Assembly: GCA_947846985.1 (NCBI GenBank)
Contig: CANTUZ010000014.1
Coordinates: 8,849,837 to 8,913,836 of the forward strand
Source of the DNA: Fratercula arctica
Taxonomy: Eukaryota > Chordata > Aves > Charadriiformes > Alcidae
Reading direction: 5' to 3'
Length of the DNA stretch: 64,000 nucleotides
The position numbers and the translations under genes were made by a program. The number at the start of each line of letters is the position of its first letter. Position 1 is the first letter of the stretch. Under the pieces are notes generated by a model, which saw only the letters and a list, made by a program, of their open reading frames with translations, was not told the DNA's origin and made no database searches. This document shows, piece after piece, positions 1-64,000 of this stretch.

Positions 1-55669
<55,669 letters not shown>

Positions 55670-56140
55670 GGACGGGGGGGGGCCGTGGGGGTCGTCCCCC
55701 CCCCACCCCCCACCCCCCCAACCCCCTGTTCCCCCACCTGGGACTGCCCCACATCCCCCCCCCCCCCCCCCCCAAAATCCGGAGGCGGTGGGGGGGGGGC
55801 CGGGGGAGGGGCACACTGCCAGAAACGCCTCGTTTCACCCTAAATCCGGTGCGGGGGTGGGGCAGCACCCAGGGGTGGGGGGGGGGGGTGGGGGGGGGGG
55901 GGATGTTTGGAGGGGGGGGGGGGGTGGGGTGACGAGGACCACTGCAACTATAAATATGAATATATATATATATCCCCGGTGGCGGGGGGGGACCCCGGTG
56001 TCCGGGTGGCCTCGGTGTCCCCCCCGGGGTCCCCCGATGTCCCCAGGGCCCCCCCCCCCCCCCCCCCCTTTCCCCCCCCCCCTCCCCGGGGCTCGGGCAC
56101 TTGTTTAACCGCAGCAGAATAAAACCCGGTTCCTTGGCTA
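55670..56140 (+). other. CHD3: CHD3 3' untranslated region
   Basis: About 450 bp rich in G and C runs, with a short AT island (tataaatatgaatatatata) near 55950-55971. The poly(A) signal lies at its end; the exact cleavage site cannot be read. Confidence 0.75.
56118..56123 (+). terminator. CHD3: CHD3 poly(A) signal AATAAA
   Basis: Canonical AATAAA 449 bp after the CHD3 stop, in gcagcagaataaaacc, followed by ggttccttgg. Confidence 0.85.
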
Positions 56141-56204
56141 CGGCACCCGGCTCCGCTCGTCCCTCGGCGTCACCCTCACCCCTGGGTGGCCACCCCGCGC
56201 CCCC

Positions 56205-57650
56205 GTGAGGACGGTCACCCGGCCCGGTCACAGGGTGGCCGCGGTCACGGGCAGCGTGGGGATGGTCACCCCGGTGGTCCTGTGGCCACCGGCACGGTCA
56301 CGGGGACGGCTTCCATCATGGCCACCTGTGTGGTCCTATGGCCACGGGCATGGTCATGGGGATGGCTTCTGTCATGGCCACCTGTGTGGTCCTATGGCCA
56401 CTAGCACGGTCATGGGGATGGCTTCTGTCATGGCCACCTGTGTGGTCCTGTGGCCACCAGCACGGTCATGGGGATGGCTTCTGTCATGGCCACCTGTGTG
56501 GTCCTGTGGCCACCGGCACGGTCATGGGGATGGCTTCTGTCATGGCCACCATGTGGATGGTCACCCCTGTGGTCCTGTGGCCACCGGCACGGTCATGGGG
56601 ACGGCTTCTGTCATGGCCACCTGTGTGGTCCTATGGCCACCGGCACGGTCATGGGGATGGCTTCTGTCATGGCCACCATGTGGATGGTCACCCCTGTGGT
56701 CCTGTGGCCACCAGCACGGTCATGGGGATGGCTTCTGTCATGGCCACCTCTGTGGTCCTGTGGCCACCGGCACGGTCATGGGGATGGCTTCCATCATGGC
56801 CACCCCTGTGGTCCTGTGGCCACCGGCACGGTCATGGGGCTGGCTTCTGTCATGGCCACCATGTGGATGGTCACCCCTGTGGTCCTGTGGCCACCGGCAC
56901 GGTCATGGGGATGGCTTCCATCATGGCCACCCCTGTGGTCCTGTGGCCACCGGCACGGTCATGGGGACGGCTTCCATCATGGCCACCTGTGTGGTCATGT
57001 GGCCACCAGCACGGTCATGGGGATGGCTTCTGTCATGGCCACCATGTGGATGGTCACCCCTGTGGTCCTGTGGCCACCAGCACAGTCATGGGGATGGCTT
57101 CTGTCATGGCCACCTCTGTGGTCCTGTGGCCACCGGCACGGTCATGGGGATGGCTTCCATCATGGCCACCCCTGTGGTCCTGTGGCCACCGGCACGGTCA
57201 TGGGGCTGGCTTCTGTCATGGCCACCATGTGGATGGTCACCCCTGTGGTCCTGTGGCCACCGGCACGGTACATGGGGATGGCTTCCATCATGGCCACCCC
57301 TGTGGTCCTGTGGCCACCGGCACGGTCACGGGGACGGCTTCCATCATGGCCACCTGTGTGGTCATGTGGCCACCAGCACGGTCATGGGGATGGCTTCTGT
57401 CATGGCCACCATGTGGATGGTCACCCCTGTGGTCCTGTGGCCACCGGCACAGTCATGGGGACGGCTTCTATCATGGCCACTGGTGTGGTCCTATGGCCAC
57501 CAGCACGGTCATGGGGATGGCTTCTGTCATGGCCACCTGTGTGGTCATGTGGCCACCGGCACGGTCATGGGGCTGGCTTCTGTCATGGCCACCATGGGGG
57601 AGGTCATGGCCACCAATGTGGTCATGGGGATGGTCACCACCGTGGTCGTG
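56205..57650. repeat. GTCCTGTGGCCACCGGCACGG minisatellite between CHD3 and VMO1
   Basis: About 25 units of roughly 56 bp (tggtcctgtggccaccggca, cggtcatggggatggcttct, gtcatggccacc), with a longer variant of about 80 bp carrying atgtggatggtcacccctg. All three plus-strand frames are open for more than 450 codons, an artefact of the unit. Confidence 0.93.
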
Positions 57651-58908
57651 GCCCTTTGTGTCACCGTGGGGGTGGCCATCAGCGTTGCCATGGCGACCGT
57701 CATCCCCGTGGTCAGGGGCGCAGGGACGGGCGTGGCCACCACGAGGACGGGCTTGGCCACTGCCGAGGGTCCTCCAGTCCCATTGTCCTCCTTGGGGACG
57801 CCCCCAGGGCTCCTCCCGCCCTCCGGGAACCGCTTCCAGCGCCCCACAGACCTCGGGGCTCCCGGCTTTCCAGTCCCCCCCAGTGCCCCCAGTAACCCCC
57901 AGTGCCCCCCCCCCCTCCGCCCCCAGTAATCTCCCAGTAACCCCCCAGTGCCCCCCGAAAAAAAATGAGGGGCCGCTGGCTCGTTACCCACCAAGTTTAA
58001 TGAGGGTGGCCCTGGGGGGGAGGGGGGAACATGGGGGGACAGGAGGGGTTGGGGGGGGACAGGGGAATGGGGGACATGGGGACAGTTGGGGGGGGGGGGG
58101 GGGGACATGAAGGGGAGATGGGGGAACGTGGGGGGGTTAAAGGAGGTGGTGGGGTGACACAAGGGGACACGGTGGCCGTGGGGGGACCTTGGGGTGACAT
58201 GGGGGGGGGGGAGGGTCAAGGGGGACATGAGGGGACATTGTGGGGGACATGGGGGGGTCAATGGAGGCCATGGGGGCCATCAGGGGGCCATGGGGGGGTC
58301 AAGGGGGCCCATGGGGGCCATCAGGGGGCCATGGGGGGGTCAATGGAGGCCATGGGGGCCATCAGGGGGCCATGGGGGGGTCAAGGGGGGCCATGGGGGC
58401 CATCAGGGGGCCATGGGGGGGTCAAGGGGGGCCATGGGAGGACATGGAGGGACATGGGAGGCCACCAGGGTGACAAAGGGTGACACTGGGGGGGGGGACA
58501 TGAGGGGTCATGGGGGGGGCCATGGGGGTCAACAGAGGCCATGGAGGGTCAGCAGCAGGTGGACGCTGGAGGGAACATGGGGGGCCACGAGGGGACATTT
58601 GGGGGGCCACTGAGGGGACATGAAGGACAAGGGATGACGTGGGGGCCGGGGGGGGGGGGGGGGGGGGTCAATGTGGGGGGACGCAGGGGACAACAGAGGT
58701 CGGGGGGGGGGTGACATGGTGGGGACGAGGGTCAAGGGGGCCACCAGGGTGACCTGAGGGGGGGACATTGGGGGGGAAAAGGGGGGGGACACGGGGACGG
58801 ACACTGTAGGGGGGGACATGAAGGACACGGGAGGCCCCGAGTGGCCACCGGTGTGACCCCGGGAGGTGACAGCGGGGCCACCCCCGTGTGTGTCCCCCCC
58901 CGCCCTCC
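57650..58908. other. Intergenic / VMO1 3' side, partly repetitive
   Basis: 57650-57960 is a mixed, non-repetitive GC-rich stretch with no gene I can name. About 58250-58450 repeats gccatgggggccatcagggg (about 60 bp). About 58620-58900 is G-rich. An ATTAAA on the minus strand at 57996-58001 is a possible poly(A) signal. Confidence 0.6.
57996..58001 (-). terminator. Possible minus-strand poly(A) signal (ATTAAA)
   Basis: The plus-strand tttaat reads ATTAAA on the minus strand, about 910 bp after the VMO1 stop. It is the first AATAAA/ATTAAA-type element I see in that direction, so it may end the VMO1 transcript. Confidence 0.4.
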
Positions 58909-59212
58909 TCAGGCGCAGCAGACGAGGCGGACGTCGTTGAGGCCGGTGTCGTCCCCCCCGCGCTGGGGGGGCTCCAGGCGGGTGTGGAGCCCGCACACCC
59001 CCCCCCGGCCCTGGGGACAAGGGACGCTCCAGTTGCCCCACGTCCCCGCCAGGCCACCGAGTCCCTCCAGCACCTTCCCGTCCGAGCAGGTGACGTCCAG
59101 GTTGTTGGCCGCTGTGTCGTCCCACAGGCCCCGCGGGGGCTCCACCCGCAGGCGAAAGGCCACCAGGTGGTGGCCGGGGGCACAGGACACGGGGGGGGAC
59201 CAAGCGCCGCGG
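58909..59212 (-). CDS. VMO1: VMO1 exon 3 and stop
   Basis: 304 nt after a CCCCAG acceptor on the minus strand. Encodes the second and third internal repeats (DDTAANN, DDTGLND) with paired cysteines, and ends CCA then TGA at 58911-58909. Confidence 0.94.
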
Positions 59213-60781
59213 CTGGGGAGGGGGACGACACACAACACACACGCGTGGTGGTCACCGTCACCCTCTGTGGGCAACCAATGGGTCACCTACGGGGGCGGTG
59301 GTGGCCATGGGTGGGGCGTGGTGGCCATCAATAGGTTCATCGTGGCCATAGTTGGGTTGTGGTGGCCATGGGTGGGGTGTGGTGGCCATCAATGGGTTCT
59401 TGGTGGCCATGGAAGGGGCGTGGTGGCCATGGATGGGGCGTGGTGGCCATCAATAGGTTCATCGTGGCCATAGTTGGGTTGTGGTGGCCATAGGTGGGGT
59501 GTGGTGGCCATCAATGGGTTCTTGGTGGCCATGGATGGAGCATGGTGGCCGTGGATGGGTTCATGATGGCCATGGATGGGGTGTGGTGGCCATGGGTGGG
59601 TTGTGGTGGCCATGGAAGGGTCACCCCACACCCACTCCATCCAAGGACCCCCATGGCCACCACCCTCGCCCCACAGGGAGCCCCATGGCCACCTCATGGC
59701 CACCACTGTCACCCCATGGCCCCCACTCTCGCCCCACAGGGAGCCCCATGGCCACCCCATCCAAGGACCCCATGGCAACCACCACCTCGCCCCACAGGGA
59801 GCCCCATGGCCACCACTGTCACCCCGTGGCCACCACCCTCATCCCACAGGGAGCCCCATGGCCACCACTGTCACCCCGTGGCCACCACCCTCATCCCACA
59901 GGGAGCCCCATGGCCCCATGGCCACCACCCTCACCCCACAGGGAGCCCCATGGCCACCACTGTCACCCCGTGGCCACCACCCTCATCCCACAGGGAGCCC
60001 CATGGCCACCACTGTCACCCCGTGGCCACCACCCTCATCCCACAGGGAGCCCCATGGCCACCTCATGGCCACCACCCTCACCCCATGGCCACCACCCTCA
60101 CCCCACGGCCACCTCATGGCCACCACTGTCACCCCACAGCCACCACCCTCACCCCATGGCCACCACCCTCGCCCCACAGGAAGCCCCATGGCCACCACTG
60201 TCACCCCGTGGCCACCACCCTCGCCCCACAGGGAGCCCCACGGCCACCTCATGGCCACCACTGTCACCCCATGGCCACCACCCTCGCCCCACAGGGAGCC
60301 CCATGGCCACCACCCTCGCCCCACATTGTCACCCCACGGCCACCCCCCCCCCTTTGTGTCCCCCCCCGCCATGTCCCCGTCACTCACGGCCCCTCGCTGG
60401 ACGTCACCGTCCCCCTCCCGTTGCAGAGCAGCCGCACCCCGTTGAGGCCGGTGTCGTCCCCGAAGAAACCCTTGCGCGGCTCCACCTTGGGGACACCGAG
60501 GAGGACGTGTCACCCCCCCCCCCGTCCCCGTCCCCCCCCCGGGGTGTGTCATTGTCCCCCTGTCCCCGTCCCCCCCCCCCCCCCCCTCCCCCCCGACCCA
60601 CCTTTAGCTGGAAGCCGGTGGCATAAGAGCCTTTGGGACAGAACTCGGGGTCACCCCAGTCCCCCCAGGGTCCCCCGTTGTCCACCGAGATGACGGTGGT
60701 GGTGGCATCTCCACTCCCCCCCGCCAAGACCGAGGCCACCAGGGCCACCAGGGCCACCCACGGGTGCAGGGACGAAGCCAT
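58909..60781 (-). CDS. VMO1: VMO1, vitelline membrane outer layer protein 1 (complete, 3 exons)
   Basis: Secreted protein of the outer vitelline membrane of bird eggs, with a beta-prism fold built of three similar sheets. Exons 60781-60602, 60485-60388 and 59212-58909 join in phases 0 and 2 to give 193 residues. Residues 1-24 or so form a hydrophobic signal peptide ([13 protein letters not shown]). Three internal repeats are visible through [12 protein letters not shown] (about 70-81), [12 protein letters not shown] (124-135) and [12 protein letters not shown] (180-191), plus [10 protein letters not shown] and the CGLHTRLE block, which parallel chicken VMO-I. The start ATG (60781) is chosen because a signal peptide follows directly; a longer upstream frame runs through the TATA element. 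Convergent with CHD3. Confidence 0.93.
59213..60387. repeat. VMO1 intron 2 with CATGGCCACCACCCTCGCC minisatellite
   Basis: About 59300-59620 repeats atggatggggcgtggtggcc words; about 59640-60340 repeats ccatggccaccaccctcgcc plus ccacagggagccc, about 60 bp. No exon edge of VMO1 is included as far as I can see. Confidence 0.88.
60388..60485 (-). CDS. VMO1: VMO1 exon 2
   Basis: 98 nt, acceptor CCCCAAG on the minus strand, donor GTGAGT. Encodes [20 protein letters not shown] and [12 protein letters not shown]; phase 2 out, splitting a Pro codon. Confidence 0.93.
60602..60781 (-). CDS. VMO1: VMO1 exon 1: signal peptide and first strand block
   Basis: Sixty codons from ATG to FQLK, ending exactly on a codon before GTGGGT on the minus strand. 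Contains [14 protein letters not shown] and KGSYATGF, the first VMO1 motif. Confidence 0.93.
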
Positions 60782-60810
60782 GGCTGCAGCTGCCGGGGGG
60801 CCACCTCGGC

Positions 60811-60817
60811 CTTTATA
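60811..60817 (-). promoter_or_regulatory. VMO1: VMO1 TATA box
   Basis: TATAAAG on the minus strand, about 30 bp before the start ATG. With a usual TATA-to-start spacing, transcription would begin only a few bases before the ATG, so the 5' leader may be very short. Confidence 0.6.
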
Positions 60818-60849
60818 AGCTGGTGGGGACAAAGTCCCCCAGGACACGG

Positions 60850-62172
60850 GGACGGGGAGGTGACCCCGAGGGACTGGGAGAACTGGGACGGGGTCGTGGT
60901 GGGTCTCCTATAGGGTTGTGCCACGTCTGGGCTGGGTCACCCGCCGCGGGGGCCCAGGGCACACCGCGGTGACAATGTGACGTTGGCCACCTCCACCCCC
61001 CTGTCCCAGAGCTGCCATTGGCTCCTCCAGCGGGACCCGTCACTCTGTCCCACCGCTGTCCCCTCCTGTGTCCTGGTGACATCCCAAAGGCTCTTCTTCC
61101 CTTGGGGACATCTTCAGGGAGGCCTTGGCTTCCTCGGGGACATCGTGGGGGGTCTCTTTTGTCCTCCAAGGGATGTCCCCAGGGCGTCTCTCGTGGCTTG
61201 GGGACACCTCCAGTCCCATTGTCCTTCTTGGGGACACCTTGGGGGTCTCTTTGTCCTCCAAGGGACGTCCCCAGGGCGTCTCTCGTGGCTTGGGGACACC
61301 TCCAGTCCCATTGTCCTCCTTGGGGACACCTTGGGGGTCTCTTTGTCCTCCAAGGGATGTCCCCAGGGCGTCTCTCATGGCTTGGGGACATCTCCAGTCC
61401 CATTGTCCTCCTTGGGGACATCGTGGGGGGTCTCTTTGTCCTCCAAGGGATGTCCCCAGGGCGTCTCTCGTGGCTTGGGGACATCTCCAGTCCCATTGTC
61501 CTCCTTGGGGACATCGTGGGGGTCTCTTTGTCCTCCAAGGGATGTCCCCAGGGCGTCTCTCGTGGCTTGGGGACATCTCCAGTCCCATTGTCCTTCTTGG
61601 GGACATCTCTAGGGGTCCCACCTCCCCTGGGGTTGTCCCCAGGGAGTGTCTCATCTGCTGGGGATGTCCCCAAGGTGCTCCTGTCCCCTCAGGGCCATCT
61701 CATGGGGTTTTCGAGGCCTTGGGGACGTCCCCGAGGTGCTCCTGTCCCCTCAGGGCCATCTCATGGGGTCTTCCAGGCCTTGGGGACGTCCCCGAGGTGC
61801 TCCTGTCCCCTCAGGGCCATCTCATGGGGTCTTCAAGGCCTTGGGGACATCCCCGAGGTGCTCCTGTCCCCTCAGGGCCATCTCATGGGGTCTTCGAGGC
61901 CTTGGGGACGTCCCCGAGGTGCTCCTGTCCCCTCAGGGCCATCTCATGGGGTCTTCAAGGCCTTGGGGACGTCCCCGAGGTGCTCCTGTCCCCTCAGGGC
62001 CATCTCATGGGGTCTCCTTCTCCCCCAGATGATGTCCTCAGGGGGTCTCTCATGGCTTGGGGACATCTCCAGTCCCATTGTCCTCCCCCTTGGGGCCATC
62101 TCCAGGGGTTCCACCTCCCCTGGGGTTGTCCCCAGGTCCCTCCAGTCTCTCTTGATGTCCCCAGAGTGTCTC
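60850..62172. repeat. MBLAC1 3' flank: about 92 bp and 60 bp arrays
   Basis: About 61140-61660: a unit of about 92 bp (gcgtctctcgtggcttgggg, acatctccagtcccattgtc, ctccaagggatgtccccagg), five main copies. About 61670-62010: a 60 bp unit (gctcctgtcccctcagggcc, atctcatggggtcttcgagg, ccttggggacgtccccgagg), six copies. About 62045-62135 is a close copy of the MBLAC1 coding end. 60850-61080 is non-repetitive and contains the VMO1 upstream region. Confidence 0.9.
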
Positions 62173-62973
62173 TCACGACTCGGGGACATTTCCAGTCCCG
62201 TCCTCCTTCTCCTTGGGGCCATCTCCAGGGGTTCCACCTCCCTTGGTGGTGTTCCCAGGTCCCTTGGAGCCATCTCCGGTGGTGGCATCTTCCTCCTCTT
62301 CATCACCCCGGGAGACTTCGTTGTCCCCTCGCTCCCTGAAGACGCGGAAGGGTGGCCCGTGCCCCGGCACGATGACATCGGCCATGGCCACCACCCGCCG
62401 CCGGCTCCTCTCCTGCTTCTCGGGGTCTTCGCTCAACGCCCTCCATTGCTCCTTGTCCTCCTCCGCCTCGAACAAGTCCCCGGCCACCACCACCGTCCCC
62501 AAGGAGGTGGCCTTGACCACCAGGCTGACGTGACCCAGGGTATGACCCGGGGTGGCCACCACCTCCAGGTGACCGGGGTCCAGGACGTAGGGCCACCCTT
62601 TGGCCAAGCCGTTGGGGACGTAGCACCCGTCCCCGTGACACACGTCGTAGCCCATGACCAGGGTGGCTTCGGGGAAGAGGTTGACGTTGCCCACGTGGTC
62701 GGAGTGGCCGTGGGTGCAGACGACGTGGGTGACGTCCCGCGGGGACACCCCCAGCTCCGCCAGGTGACCCAGGAGCCGTCGCTGGCCCCAGGGACCCCCC
62801 GTGTCCACCAGGGCGGTGACGGGGCCACCGGCCACCAGGGTGACGGTGCCGTCGGCCCAGAGGGTGCCGTCGGGGTGGGGGTGGCTGTAGCCCTCCTGGA
62901 CCACCCGCAGGGTGTAGGGGACACCCGGCACCTCCCGCGTCCCCAGGGGGGACGTTCGGAACCCCCGGGACAT
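62173..62973 (-). CDS. MBLAC1: MBLAC1, metallo-beta-lactamase domain-containing protein 1 (single exon)
   Basis: 266-residue metallo-beta-lactamase-fold hydrolase, the same length as I recall for human MBLAC1; the mammalian protein has been reported to act as a nuclease on replication-dependent histone pre-mRNA. Zinc-site motifs are all present: HGHSDH at 88-93, PGH with H144, D166 in AGDLFE, and H205 in PGHGPPFRV. SEDPEKQERSRRRV (181-194) is a further family block. The start is the ATG at 62973, giving MSRGFRTSPLG and then the conserved VDTGGPW. The last 45 or so residues are low-complexity (Glu/Gly/Lys/Thr), diverge from the family and are shared with the downstream minisatellite. Lies about 1.4 kb upstream of VMO1 on the same strand. 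Confidence 0.93.
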   Translation of the reverse strand: MSRGFRTSPLGTREVPGVPYTLRVVQEGYSHPHPDGTLWADGTVTLVAGGPVTALVDTGGPWGQRRLLGHLAELGVSPRDVTHVVCTHGHSDHVGNVNLFPEATLVMGYDVCHGDGCYVPNGLAKGWPYVLDPGHLEVVATPGHTLGHVSLVVKATSLGTVVVAGDLFEAEEDKEQWRALSEDPEKQERSRRRVVAMADVIVPGHGPPFRVFRERGDNEVSRGDEEEEDATTGDGSKGPGNTTKGGGTPGDGPKEKEDGTGNVPES

Positions 62974-64000
62974 GGGGCGGGGGGGGGGAAGGGGTCACGG
63001 GGGGGGGGTTTGAGGGGTCACCGAGGGCGTTGAGGGTGACAAGGGGGGTTACAGGGAGGTTTGGGGGGGTCACTGGGGGGGTTTGAGGGGGTCACAAGGG
63101 GGGTTTAGAGTGGTCACGGGGGGGTTTAGGGTGTCACCGAGGGCATGGGGGGGGGTCAAGTTGGGGTTTGGGGGGGTCATGGGAGGGTTTGAGGGGTCAC
63201 GGGGGGGGGTTTAAGGGGTCACCGAGGGCGTTAAGGGGGGGCACAGAGAGGTTTGGGGGGGGTCACTGGGGGGGTTTGAGGGGTCACCAAGGGCGCTGAG
63301 GGTGTCAAGGGGGGGCACAGGGAGGGGCTGGGGGGGTCACTGGGGGGGTTTGAGGGGTCACAAGGGGGGTTTAGGGTGGTCACGGGGGGGTTTAGGGTGT
63401 CACCGAGGGCATGGGGGGGGTCAAGTTGGGGTTTGGGGGGGTCACTGGGGGGGTTTGAGGGGTCACAAGGGGGGTTTAGAGTGGTCACGGGGGGGGTTTA
63501 GGGTGTCACCGAGGGCATGGGGGGGGGGTCAAGTTGGGGTTTGGGGGGGGCCACGGGAGGGTTTGAGGGGTCACGGGGGGGGGGGGGGTTTAAGGGGTCA
63601 CCAAGGGCATTAAGTGGGGTCACAGGGGGGTTTGAGGGGTCACGGGGGGGGGGTTTGAGGGGTCACCAAGGGCATTGAGGGTGTCAAGGGGGGGGCACAG
63701 GGAGGGGCTGGGGAGGGGTTACAGGGAGGTTTGGGGGGGGGTTGAGGGGTCACAAGGGGGGTTTAGGGTGGTCACGGGGGGGGTTTAGGGTGTCACCGAG
63801 GGCATTGGGGGGGGTCAAGTTGGGGTTTGGGGGGGCCACGGGAGGGTTTGAGGGGTCACGGGGGGGGGTTTAAGGGGTCACCGAGGGTGTTAAGGGGGGG
63901 CACAGGGAGGGGTTGGGGGGGTCACAGGGAGGTTTGGGGGGGGTTTGAGGGGTCACTGGGGGGGGTTTGAGGGGTCACGGGGGGGTTTAGGGTGTCACCG
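62974..64000. repeat. GGGGTTTGAGGGGTCAC array upstream of MBLAC1
   Basis: Units of about 40-50 bp with gggggtttgaggggtcac, gtttagggtggtcacggggg and gggtgtcaccgagggcatgg, continuing to the window end; super-units of about 190-200 bp are apparent. No promoter element or gene is recognised; MBLAC1 would have to be transcribed from within or near this tract. Confidence 0.88.

Noticed and set aside
56205..58110. Three long plus-strand frames after CHD3
   Set aside because: Translations are pure minisatellite (MATSTVMGMASV-type) with no domain and no codon bias.
57545..58261. Minus-strand frame of 238 codons between CHD3 and VMO1
   Set aside because: Composed of Pro/Ser and repeat-derived VATTV-type runs with no recognisable domain; probably intergenic.
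62974..64000. Telomere-like repeat because of recurring GTTTAGGG
   Set aside because: TTAGGG is not tandem here; it occurs once per unit of about 45 bp or longer within a G-rich minisatellite.

Overview
The window looks like bird nuclear DNA of the very GC-rich, minisatellite-filled kind described for avian dot microchromosomes. The basis is a vertebrate multi-exon gene with short, highly conserved, GC-ending exons, a vitelline-membrane protein gene (VMO1), and introns made almost wholly of C- or G-rich tandem repeats. The class assignment is inference; the gene calls rest on protein sequence.

Layout. Positions 465-55669 (+) hold most of CHD3, the NuRD-complex chromatin remodeller. I resolve 37 coding exons, from the second half of the CHDNT domain to the stop codon; the first exons lie upstream of the window. 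The exons encode in order CHDNT (end), an Ala-rich and Lys-rich linker, PHD1, PHD2, two chromodomains, the SNF2 ATPase (motifs I-VI), DUF1087, the DUF1086/CHDCT1 region, an acidic linker, CHDCT2 and the C-terminal VICIDD-type end. Summing the exons gives 1,811 codons including stop once two single-base homopolymer shifts (exons 7 and 17) are discounted. A canonical AATAAA follows at 56118. Downstream, on the minus strand and convergent with CHD3, are a complete three-exon VMO1 (60781-58909, 193 aa, secreted) and a single-exon MBLAC1 (62973-62173, 266 aa, metallo-beta-lactamase fold). There is no evidence the three genes act together; their adjacency is a synteny observation.

Nearly every intron carries its own private tandem repeat. 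The most notable result is that several arrays have a repeat unit that includes an exon edge: the last coding bases plus the 5' splice site (exons 9, 15, 17, 22), or the branch site, 3' splice site and first coding bases (exon 33, probably exon 19). The intron before exon 33 has a U12-type donor (GTATCCTT), and its array repeats the U12-like branch/acceptor block about ten times. The 3' coding end of MBLAC1, stop codon included, is likewise repeated downstream. These arrays place strings of decoy splice sites next to genuine ones in an important chromatin gene.

Limits: exon edges were set by reading frame, GT/AG sites, phase continuity and my knowledge of the CHD family. Repeat boundaries and copy numbers are approximate. 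Very long open frames in the repeat tracts are treated as artefacts of stop-free repeat units.
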